The notes beneath the pieces were generated by a model. It searched no databases, was not told the origin of the DNA, and was given only the letters and a program-made list of their open reading frames with translations. This document shows, piece by piece, positions 7,971 through 16,021 of a DNA stretch of 64,000 bases. The translations under genes and the position numbers were made by a program. The stretch comes from Azophilus sp965214305 (GTDB taxonomy: Bacteria; Pseudomonadota; Gammaproteobacteria; Pseudomonadales; Azotimanducaceae), in contig OZ243949.1 of assembly GCA_965214305.1 (NCBI GenBank), positions 1,364,001-1,428,000 of the forward strand. The letters run 5' to 3'. The first letter of the stretch is position 1, and each line of letters begins with the position of its first letter.

Positions 7971-9274
7971 CCCGACCTAGCCAGTGATTTAATCAGCACC
8001 TTGGCGTTGCGTTCAATGTTATAGAGCGCTTGTTTCGGCTGCGGCAAGCTATCACTTCCGGCCAGTTGAAAACCATTCTCGACAAACCAGTCATGCGCTT
8101 GAGTGGTTAGCGCAAACAGGGTTGTAAAACCGCCCGCCCGTGCCGCCGCTTCGGCGGCGGCAAGTAGCTTGCGACCTATGCCGGACGCGCTGCCGCGATA
8201 GGCGGGGTGGACGGCGACACAGGCCAGTTCGGCATCTTTCCCGGCGGGTAGTAGCGCACAACAACCGGCCACGATGCCGTCCACTTCGGCCACGAAGAAA
8301 CAGCCCAGTTCCTGTTCCAGGCGATCCCGCGAGCGTTTGATAAGAATACCGGACTGCTCAAGCGGACGAATAATCTCGACGATATCGGCCAGATCGTCGG
8401 CTGTGGCGCGCCGTACAACACGACGGTCCGCCATGCTGATTTGAGTTCCCACGCCTTCGGCCGTGAACAACTCCGCCAGCAAGGCACCATCATCGCGATA
8501 GCTCACCAGTTGACCGCTCGGCACCCCGCCACGCACCGCCCCCAACAGGGCGCGCAGGTTGCGGCGAGTGCTTTCGCCAACCGGCGCTTCCGCCAATTCC
8601 GCCGGTGTCAGGTTCGCCAAACGTTGGCCCTCGGCGCCGACGAGATAGGGCAATTCGTCAAAGGCGATCAGTTTGTCCGCACCAAGTGCTATCGCAACCT
8701 GTTCGGCCAGTTCATCGGCGGCGAGATTGAACGCCTGGCCGGATGGCGAATAGCCCATCGGCGGGAGCAGCACAACCGCGCCCGTATCCAGTAACCGACG
8801 CATGCCGTCGGCGCGGATGCGGCGCGGTTGTCCGGCCAATTGATGATCGACACCATCAAGCACACCAATGGGCTTGGCGATGACGAAATTTCCGGTGATG
8901 AGTGGAATCTCCGCATTGTGCAAAGGGCTGGTGGGCAGGCCGGTGGAGAAGAGCGCTTCCAAGGCCGCGCGCAACCGGCCATGTATGCCGGCGATGACGC
9001 CCATCGCGTCCTCGTCGGTGAGGCGGCGGCTGATGCCCCGATGGGTATGGAAGGCACTGGCGGGCAGCGCCTCGTCAATCTGCGGACGGGCGCCGTGGAC
9101 AACAACCAGACGCGCACCCAGTACATGCAGCAACACCAGATCCTGTACGATGTTGATGAGGTTGCCGTGCAAGATCGCCTCGCCGCCAAGAATGACGACG
9201 AATGTCCGGCCTTGATGGGCGCGGATATAGGGCGTTGAGGCACGGAACCAGCGTGCGTATTGCTCGGTATTCAT
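7967..9274 (-). CDS. argA: N-acetylglutamate synthase (ArgA type)
   Basis: First step of arginine synthesis: acetyl-CoA plus glutamate gives N-acetylglutamate. 435 residues from the ATG at 9274 (MNTEQYARWFRASTPYIRAH). The N-terminal two thirds form an amino-acid-kinase-like domain (VVILGGEAI, VVVHGARPQID), the usual site for arginine feedback. The C-terminal third is a GNAT acetyltransferase with the acetyl-CoA loop around residues 375-400 (VAVHPAYRGSASGIGRKLL). The gene is divergent from glnE with a 102-base gap. Its TAG stop is supplied by repeat A copy 2. Confidence 0.95.
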   Translation of the reverse strand: MNTEQYARWFRASTPYIRAHQGRTFVVILGGEAILHGNLINIVQDLVLLHVLGARLVVVHGARPQIDEALPASAFHTHRGISRRLTDEDAMGVIAGIHGRLRAALEALFSTGLPTSPLHNAEIPLITGNFVIAKPIGVLDGVDHQLAGQPRRIRADGMRRLLDTGAVVLLPPMGYSPSGQAFNLAADELAEQVAIALGADKLIAFDELPYLVGAEGQRLANLTPAELAEAPVGESTRRNLRALLGAVRGGVPSGQLVSYRDDGALLAELFTAEGVGTQISMADRRVVRRATADDLADIVEIIRPLEQSGILIKRSRDRLEQELGCFFVAEVDGIVAGCCALLPAGKDAELACVAVHPAYRGSASGIGRKLLAAAEAAARAGGFTTLFALTTQAHDWFVENGFQLAGSDSLPQPKQALYNIERNAKVLIKSLARSG

Positions 9275-9376
9275 GGCGACTTGCCAATTCGGCCTTGGCA
9301 CCGGATGCAAATGGAACAGGGGCGGAATTATAGCTTTCCGCACCTGTGTTATAGCAATTGGCATTACAATGACGCA

Positions 9377-12265
9377 GTGAGCAGCCAGACGCTACCCGAT
9401 AGACTTCTGGAATCGGTAAACCGGTTCACCGCTCGCGAACACCTCGAATTGACGGCGCCGGCGCAACGCATTCTCGCCCTCAGCGAGTTCGCCCAACGGG
9501 TAGCCACACAGCAGCGGGATTGGTTCCTGGCATCAATTAACCAAGGGCAATTTGAGGCCCCACTTGAGGAAGCCCAACTGCTGCGGGAATTGGCGGATGC
9601 CGCCAGCGCCGCCGATGACCTCAACGAGCACAAACGCCAGCTCCGCCACCTGCGCAACCGCTATCAGCTTTGGATTATCTGGCGTCACCTGAGCGGCGCC
9701 CCACTCGAAGAAACCACCAGGACGCTGTCCCTCGTGGCCGACCGCTTCATCGACGCGGCGCTCAAGGCTGCCGAGCAGCGGGAGACCCAGCGGGCGGGCG
9801 CTCCCCGGGGTGCCCAATCCGGTGCCTTACAACAACTGGTGGTGTTCGGCCTCGGTAAACTCGGTGGCCGGGAGTTGAACCTTTCCTCAGACATCGACCT
9901 GATTTTCGCCTACCCGGAGGAAGGCCGCACCACGGCGGGGCTAATGAATCAGCAATATTTCACGCGGGTCGGCCAAGGGCTGATCGACTTGCTGCACCCG
10001 GTCACCGCCGACGGCTTCGTATTCCGCGTCGATATGCGCCTGCGGCCCTATGGCGCGAGTGGCCCGCTGGTGATGCACTTTGGGGCGATGCAGCAGTACT
10101 TCGAGGCGAGCGGGCGCGACTGGGAACGCTACGCGCTGATCAAGGCGCGCACCTGCGCCGGCAATATCGAAAACGGCGATGCGCTGCTGGCATCGCTCAG
10201 GCCCTTCGTTTACCGGCGCTATCTCGATTTCGGCTCCTTGGAATCGATGCGCAAGCTGAAAGCGCGCCTGGCCGCCGAACAGCACAAGCCGGACAACGTG
10301 AAACTCGGCCCCGGCGGTATACGCTACGCGGAATTCGCCGTACAGGTGCAGCAACTGATCCTCGGCGGACGTCATCCCAACATGCAAAAACGCGGCTTTC
10401 TGCAAGCGCTGGCCGAGTTGGACAACGCCGGGCACTTCGATGCGGAAACCAGCACCGCACTGGCTGCCGCCTACCGCTTTCTGCGCGATACGGAACACTG
10501 CATCCAGGCGGAGGCGGATCGGCAAACGCAAGCCCTGCCCGTTACCGAACTTAGCCGAGCGCGCTTGGCTTATGCCATGGGGTTCACAACCTATGCGGCC
10601 TTTCTCTCGACGCTCGCCGACCACCGCAGCCATGTGGCGCGTATTTTCGACCGCTTGGTCGGTGCCGAGGCACCCCGCACCGAGGGTGGCCTGTGGGAGG
10701 TTCGGGAAGATCGGGCAAAACTGGCCGAAGCCGGCTTTGCCGATACCGAGCAAATTGTGGCGTTGCTGCGCGACCTGGCCAAGGCGCGCGACCGGGCCTC
10801 CGTCGGTGAGGCAGGCCGCGACCGTTTAAACGCCCTGATGCCGGAGCTTCTGCAAATCAGCTGCCGCCAGACGCAACCAACGCGCACGCTGCAACGGCTC
10901 GTACCCATCCTCAAATCATTGCTGCGACGCTCCACCTATCTGGCGCTATTGCGGGAAAACCCCGAGGCACTAGAGGTGTTTGTGCGCCTGGCGGGGCAAA
11001 GCCGCTGGGTGGCCGAGCAGCTAGCCTCGCAATCGGCCTTCATGGAAGTGCTGCTCGACAAACAGGCCTGGGATTTATTGGCGGGTCGCCATGCCCTGGT
11101 GGAAGAATTAGGGACGGCTCTTGATGCCGCCGCAGACGAGGAGGCGCTGGTCGATGGCTTGCGCGCCTTCAAGGAACAGCGGGTGTTCCGCGTGGCCTTG
11201 GCCGAGACGCGGGGGCTGCTGCCCATCATGCACGTCAGCGACTATCTGAGCTGGCTGGCCGAAGCGGTGCTGGAACACGCCATTCGCATTGCCTGGCAGC
11301 AATGTGCGCCGCCACCCGAGCAGGCAAGGGCCGCACAACAGCAAAGCCAGCCGACCGTTGCGGAAAAAGCGCCGATGCCCCCGGGCGGCACCGAGCATGC
11401 CAGCGTTAGGCCGCAAATTGACAAAAGGGGAGAAGCGACCGAACCCGAAGCCACCGCGCAAGCAATGTCCCAAGCCGCGGCAAGGCGACCGCTCATTGCT
11501 GTGGGCTACGGCAAGCTGGGTGGCCTCGAACTGGGGCCGGATTCCGATCTTGATATCGTCTTCATCCACGACCTGCCCGCGTCCGCAACGCCATTCCTGC
11601 ATCGGTTCATAAGGCGGTTGATGCATCTGCTCACTATCCGCACCTACGCCGGGCCCTTGTACAACATCGATATGCGTTTGCGCCCGTCCGGCAATGCCGG
11701 GCCCCTGGTTTCAAGCCTGAAAGCTTTTCTCAGCTACCAAAACGAGCGCGCCTGGGTCTGGGAACATCAGGCGCTGGTGCGCGCCCGGGCGGTGGCCGGC
11801 GACCCGGCTTTGATGGCGCAGTTTGAGGCGGCGCGGCGCGAACTGCTCTGTCGGCCGCGGCCTATCGATACCTTGCGCAAGGCAGTCATCGACATGCGTA
11901 AACGCATAGAGGCGCACCACGGCGGCATCGATTTGAAGCGTGGGCGGGGGGGCATTGTGGATGTGGAATTCATCGTGCAGTTTCTGGTACTGGCCAAGGC
12001 GAGCGAGCATCCCAGTCTTGCCAAGTGGTCCGATAACGTGCGCATTCTGGAGGAAGCGGGCATGGCTGGCGTACTTGCCGAGCAGGAAGCCGAACGTCTG
12101 GTGCTCGCCTATCTGGCCTTGCGCGGCGAGGGGCATCGCCGGTCCTTGGATCTTTCGGAGCCCACCCAATCCGACGCCGCCCTTACCGCACACCGGGAAG
12201 TCGTTTGCGAAACCTGGGAAAAAGTATTCGCGCAGCCCCGCCTCCTGATGATGCCGAAAAGCTAG
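9377..12265 (+). CDS. glnE: Bifunctional glutamine synthetase adenylyltransferase/deadenylase
   Basis: Controls glutamine synthetase by adding or removing AMP. The GTG at 9377 gives 962 residues; upstream in-frame sequence overlaps the argA start region and lacks homology. Two nucleotidyltransferase domains are visible: the N-terminal one with GLGKLGGRELNLSSDIDL and the C-terminal one with GYGKLGGLELGPDSDLDI, each carrying the metal-binding DxD. Just before the second motif (about residues 640-708) there is an unusual Gln/Ala/Pro-rich stretch (CAPPPEQARAAQQQSQP and onward) not expected in the family, probably a flexible linker insertion. ilvE follows after 64 bases. Confidence 0.96.
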   Translation: MSSQTLPDRLLESVNRFTAREHLELTAPAQRILALSEFAQRVATQQRDWFLASINQGQFEAPLEEAQLLRELADAASAADDLNEHKRQLRHLRNRYQLWIIWRHLSGAPLEETTRTLSLVADRFIDAALKAAEQRETQRAGAPRGAQSGALQQLVVFGLGKLGGRELNLSSDIDLIFAYPEEGRTTAGLMNQQYFTRVGQGLIDLLHPVTADGFVFRVDMRLRPYGASGPLVMHFGAMQQYFEASGRDWERYALIKARTCAGNIENGDALLASLRPFVYRRYLDFGSLESMRKLKARLAAEQHKPDNVKLGPGGIRYAEFAVQVQQLILGGRHPNMQKRGFLQALAELDNAGHFDAETSTALAAAYRFLRDTEHCIQAEADRQTQALPVTELSRARLAYAMGFTTYAAFLSTLADHRSHVARIFDRLVGAEAPRTEGGLWEVREDRAKLAEAGFADTEQIVALLRDLAKARDRASVGEAGRDRLNALMPELLQISCRQTQPTRTLQRLVPILKSLLRRSTYLALLRENPEALEVFVRLAGQSRWVAEQLASQSAFMEVLLDKQAWDLLAGRHALVEELGTALDAAADEEALVDGLRAFKEQRVFRVALAETRGLLPIMHVSDYLSWLAEAVLEHAIRIAWQQCAPPPEQARAAQQQSQPTVAEKAPMPPGGTEHASVRPQIDKRGEATEPEATAQAMSQAAARRPLIAVGYGKLGGLELGPDSDLDIVFIHDLPASATPFLHRFIRRLMHLLTIRTYAGPLYNIDMRLRPSGNAGPLVSSLKAFLSYQNERAWVWEHQALVRARAVAGDPALMAQFEAARRELLCRPRPIDTLRKAVIDMRKRIEAHHGGIDLKRGRGGIVDVEFIVQFLVLAKASEHPSLAKWSDNVRILEEAGMAGVLAEQEAERLVLAYLALRGEGHRRSLDLSEPTQSDAALTAHREVVCETWEKVFAQPRLLMMPKS

Positions 12266-12329
12266 CCGGACAGGAGAATTCGCTTCATACCGGGTAACAT
12301 ACGCGCCCGCTTCCTGAAGTAGCACGCCA

Positions 12330-13259
12330 ATGTCGCAACCAACTTTCGCCGACCGAGACGGTTTTATCTGGCAAAACGGCATCTTGAAACCCTGGCGCGA
12401 AGCAACGGTGCATGTGCTGACGCACACCCTGCACTACGGCGTTGGCGTCTTTGAGGGTGTACGCTGTTACGACACGCCGAAGGGGCCGCGCATTTTCCGC
12501 TTGCGGGAGCACACCGACCGACTGTTCGACTCGGCGCACATCCTGAAAATTGACATTACCTACAGCCGCGACGAGGTAAACGAAGCCCAGGTTGAAACCT
12601 TGCGCGCCAACGATCTCAAGGAAGGCTACCTGCGCCCGATGGTCTATCTCGGATCGGAAAACATGGGCCTGCGCGCCGAAGGTCTGTCGGTGAATTTGGT
12701 GGTGGCGGCTTGGCCTTGGCCCAACTACATGGATGAAAACGCCAGAGAAACGGGTATCAACGTGCGCACATCCTCCTATACGCGCCACCACGTCAATATC
12801 ACCATGTGCAAGGCCAAATCGAACGGCAACTACACCAACTCCATCTTGGCGCTGCACGAGGCGCTTGATGCGGGTTGCGACGAGGCGCTGATGCTCGACA
12901 ACGAAGGCTTTGTTGCGGAGGGTTCGGGAGAAAACGTCTTCATCGTGCGCAATGGCGTCATTTACACACCGGAATTGACCAGTTGCCTCGACGGCATCAC
13001 CCGCGACACGGTATTCAAACTCGCCGAGGAGTTCGATTACCCCATCGTCGAGCGGCGCATCACCAGGGACGAAGTCTACATTTGTGACGAAGCCTTCTTC
13101 ACCGGCACGGCGGCGGAGGTGTTGCCCATTCGCTCACTGGACGGGCGCCGTATCGGCAACGGCAAGCGCGGGCCAATCACCGAGCGGTTGCAGACCACCT
13201 ACTTCGAACAGGTGCGCGGGCGGCGCAATACCTATCCGGAATGGCATACGCCCGTGTAG
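12330..13259 (+). CDS. ilvE: Branched-chain amino acid aminotransferase
   Basis: PLP-dependent transfer of the amino group between glutamate and the branched-chain keto acids. 309 residues, normal for class IV aminotransferases. The PLP lysine lies in CKAKSNGNYTNSILA (about residue 160); the phosphate-binding TGTAAEV segment and EGSGENVFIV are intact. The glnE-ilvE-waaF order is the Pseudomonas arrangement. Confidence 0.96.
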   Translation: MSQPTFADRDGFIWQNGILKPWREATVHVLTHTLHYGVGVFEGVRCYDTPKGPRIFRLREHTDRLFDSAHILKIDITYSRDEVNEAQVETLRANDLKEGYLRPMVYLGSENMGLRAEGLSVNLVVAAWPWPNYMDENARETGINVRTSSYTRHHVNITMCKAKSNGNYTNSILALHEALDAGCDEALMLDNEGFVAEGSGENVFIVRNGVIYTPELTSCLDGITRDTVFKLAEEFDYPIVERRITRDEVYICDEAFFTGTAAEVLPIRSLDGRRIGNGKRGPITERLQTTYFEQVRGRRNTYPEWHTPV

Positions 13260-13365
13260 CAGACGGAGCTCCCGCAAAAATTCGGGGGGGCGGGTCGCTT
13301 GGTGGCGCTGAGCGCGGGGTTATGGGGTGGCTGGCGGGAATTGTTGGGCCGTGCGGGCTGATGCC

Positions 13366-14427
13366 ATGAAATGCTTGATTATCGGGCCCGCCTGGATCGG
13401 CGATATGGTGATGGCGCACACCCTGGTGCAAGTGTTGCGGCAGGTGCATCCGGGCATTGCGATTCATGTTGTCGCACCAACGGCCACGGCCGCGCTGGCG
13501 GGCCGCATGCCGGGGGTGGCCGAGTTGCACGAGCTTAGCGTCGGACACGGCGAGCTGGGATGGCGACGACGGCGACGGTTGGCATTATCTCTGCGCGGGC
13601 ATGGCTTTCAGAGTGCCTATGTGCTGCCGAATAGCTTCAAGTCGGCACTTATTCCTTTCTGGGCAAACATTCCGGTGCGGGTGGGTTGGCACGGCGAATC
13701 GCGCTATTGGCTGTTGAACGACCGCCGTCGTCTCGACCCGCAGCGCTATCCGCGCATGATCGACCGGTTTATGAGTCTCGGGCTACCCCGGCATGCGGTA
13801 TTGGGCTCTGCCGCGGGCGACAACACCGCCGAGGCCGGCGACCAGGAGCCGTCCGTTGCATCCGCCAGAGCACCGTCAAACCTGCCGCCCAAGCTCTCCG
13901 TGGATCAAGCAAATCGAACCCAAGCGCTCAACCGGTTGGGCTTGCGGCGAGAGCGGCCCATCACCGTTCTGTGTCCCGGTGCCCGATACGGCACGGCAAA
14001 GCGCTGGCCACCGGAGCACTTTGCCGCCGTCGCCCGTACGCGGCTCGAACAGGGCCACGCGGTTTGGCTTTTGGGGTCAGCAGCGGATACCGAATGCGCT
14101 GAAGAGATTGCCAAGGCGGCACCCGGCGTCATCAACCTCGCGGGTCGCACCAGCCTGTTGGACGCGGTTGATCTGCTATCGCTTGCCGATACGGTGGTGA
14201 CAAACGACTCGGGCCTCATGCATGTGGCCTGCGCCCTGGGCCGCAAAGTCGTTGCCCTGTTTGGTTCAACATCGTCCGCATTCACCCCACCCTTGAGCCC
14301 GCTTGCCGCGGTGCTTGAGCAAACACTCGATTGCCGGCCCTGTTTTCAGCGGGACTGTCCTTTATCGCATTTGCATTGCCTGCGCGGCATTGGTCCGGAA
14401 GCGGTACTCGCGGCCATGGGAAACTGA
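13366..14427 (+). CDS. waaF: LPS heptosyltransferase II
   Basis: Adds the second L-glycero-D-manno-heptose to the inner core at the cytoplasmic face. The ATG at 13366 begins MKCLIIGPAWIGDMVMAHTL, the standard family 9 glycosyltransferase N-terminus with its first nucleotide-sugar loop. The C-terminal half has CPGARYGTAKRWPPEHFA and NDSGLMHVACALG, the ADP-heptose site. The linker around residues 145-180 is longer than usual (GDNTAEAGDQEPSVASARAP region), again a low-complexity insertion. First gene of the LPS core block. Confidence 0.95.
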   Translation: MKCLIIGPAWIGDMVMAHTLVQVLRQVHPGIAIHVVAPTATAALAGRMPGVAELHELSVGHGELGWRRRRRLALSLRGHGFQSAYVLPNSFKSALIPFWANIPVRVGWHGESRYWLLNDRRRLDPQRYPRMIDRFMSLGLPRHAVLGSAAGDNTAEAGDQEPSVASARAPSNLPPKLSVDQANRTQALNRLGLRRERPITVLCPGARYGTAKRWPPEHFAAVARTRLEQGHAVWLLGSAADTECAEEIAKAAPGVINLAGRTSLLDAVDLLSLADTVVTNDSGLMHVACALGRKVVALFGSTSSAFTPPLSPLAAVLEQTLDCRPCFQRDCPLSHLHCLRGIGPEAVLAAMGN

Positions 14428-14657
14428 GGTGCCGGGGCACCGAATCGGTACATCGTGCTATGCTTTTCGTTGTTTCGTAATTGCACCCCCACCATGAACA
14501 GGCGCAGCCGGGGTTACGCGGAAAAATACCGGGGCCGTGGCGAGCCAATACGGTTGCTCGGCATCCTGTGCGGTCGCGAGGAAAGCAATGTCTTGTCGAT
14601 ACGGGCAGAGGCTCCCAGCCCAACTATCCCACTCAATAATCGACTGGGATTCAGGGC
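14428..14657. other. waaF-waaC intergenic region with a repeat A end
   Basis: No gene is supported here. GGGCAGAGGCTCCCAGC at 14603-14619 is a right-hand end of repeat A without the rest of the element. Confidence 0.6.
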
Positions 14658-15890
14658 ATGAAAGTGCTCCTGGTGAAAATGTCCTCCCTCGGCGACCTGG
14701 TACAGACCCTCCCCGCCCTAACGGATGCCGCCAAGGCAGTGGGCGTGCGTTTTGACTGGGTGGTGGAGGAAGCATTTCAGGCCGTGCCGACGCAGCATCC
14801 GGCGGTTGACCGGGCCATTCCCATCGCATGGCGGCGGTGGCGGGCAAACCTCTGGCGTGCCCGCCACGAGTTGCGATCGTTCTTTCGGGATCTGGTCAGC
14901 GAACACTACGATCTGGCCATTGACTCCCAGGGGTTGCTGAAAAGCGCACTGGTGATGAGCCGGGCTCAAGCGGCGGAGACGGTTGGATTCTCCGGTAGAT
15001 CGGCCAGGGAACCGGCCGCGTCGATGTTCTACGGACGGGTTGTGGACGTTGCAAAGGGGCATCACGCCACCGAACGGCAACGCCGACTTTTTGCGGGCGC
15101 ATTCGGCTACGCCTACGACGCCAGCACTGGCGCGTTCAGTTACGACAGGCCCGCAACCCGCCTACCCCACCCATCTCACCAACCTCCTGCCGCGGACGCC
15201 GGCGCCTTCAGCCGGGGAAGCGGGAGGGGACGCTTCTCGCAAGGAGCCTTCAACCCGGGGAGCGGGAGGGGGCACCCCTCGCAAGGAGCCTTCAGCCCGG
15301 GGAGCGCGAGGGGATACCCCTCGCAAGAACAACATACATCGCCCAAGCAACAGCACTGCATCTTTCTGCATGGCACCACTTGGGCAACCAAACTGTGGCC
15401 GGAGCCGATGTGGGCGGAACTCGCGCGGCTCGCTAAAGGCTCGAATTGGCAGCCTATGTTGCCTTGGGGCAACGAAGTGGAGCGGGCCCGGGCCATACGC
15501 ATTGCCGATAGCAGTGGTGCCAAGCTGTTACCGGCCATGCGGTTGGGCGAGCTCATGGCGGAAATAGGACGCGCCAGCCTCGCCATCGGGGCGGATTCCG
15601 GGCTTGCGCACCTTGCCACCGCCCTGGGTGTTCCCACCGTCGTTCTCCACGGGCCCACGGCCAGTGCCCTGACCGGCTGCCGGGGCGACCATGCACGAAA
15701 TCTGCAAGCCAACTTCGGCTGTTCCCCCTGCTTGTCGAGAAGCTGCCGGTACCGAGGCGCGCCGGTTTATTGGCGGCAGGCCCCCGTAACACCCCCCTGT
15801 TACAGCACACTCGAGCCAGCAACTGTTTGGGCGGTGGCCCTGGAGGCGCTGTCCGAACCCGCCTATTCACCAAGCCGTTTGTCCGTTTGA
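14658..15890 (+). CDS. waaC: LPS heptosyltransferase I with tandem-repeat insertion
   Basis: Adds the first heptose to Kdo. The N-terminus MKVLLVKMSSLGDLVQTLPA is diagnostic for WaaC. The C-terminal half has the family motifs (HGTTWATKLWP and GADSGLAHLATALGVPTVVL). At 410 residues it is longer than the usual ~320-350. Most of the excess lies between residues 183 and 224, where three 14-residue repeats (GAFSRGSGRGRFSQ and variants) sit between the two Rossmann lobes, encoded by three 42-base DNA repeats. The insertion keeps the frame and is in the interdomain linker, so activity may be kept. The C-terminal tail after the TASALTGC region is also unusual (GAPVYWRQAP). Confidence 0.92.
   Translation: MKVLLVKMSSLGDLVQTLPALTDAAKAVGVRFDWVVEEAFQAVPTQHPAVDRAIPIAWRRWRANLWRARHELRSFFRDLVSEHYDLAIDSQGLLKSALVMSRAQAAETVGFSGRSAREPAASMFYGRVVDVAKGHHATERQRRLFAGAFGYAYDASTGAFSYDRPATRLPHPSHQPPAADAGAFSRGSGRGRFSQGAFNPGSGRGHPSQGAFSPGSARGYPSQEQHTSPKQQHCIFLHGTTWATKLWPEPMWAELARLAKGSNWQPMLPWGNEVERARAIRIADSSGAKLLPAMRLGELMAEIGRASLAIGADSGLAHLATALGVPTVVLHGPTASALTGCRGDHARNLQANFGCSPCLSRSCRYRGAPVYWRQAPVTPPCYSTLEPATVWAVALEALSEPAYSPSRLSV
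15204..15329 (+). repeat. Three 42-bp tandem repeats inside waaC
   Basis: Units at 15204-15245, 15246-15287 and 15288-15329. Each contains GGGGAGCGnGAGGGG followed by a short complement (CCCCTCGC) that can pair as a hairpin. A unit-like copy in inverse orientation lies between genes at 42132-42171. Unit length is a multiple of three, so waaC stays open. Confidence 0.9.
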
Positions 15891-16021
15891 TGAGTGTCCC
15901 ATGATTTTGCTCGATGCTCCGGAAAATTCAGGCCACCCGATTTACAAACTGCGCTGGCCGCGCCCTCGCTGGTCTTTTGCCCCCGGTCGCTGGCATCAGC
16001 CGTGTGACGCCCAAACATAAC

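Noticed and set aside
11108..11626. Minus-strand frame across the GlnE linker
   Set aside because: It arises from the low-complexity linker; no motif or start signal.
15160..15372. CRISPR-like array at the waaC repeats
   Set aside because: The 42-bp units are contiguous tandem repeats without unique spacers and are translated in frame.
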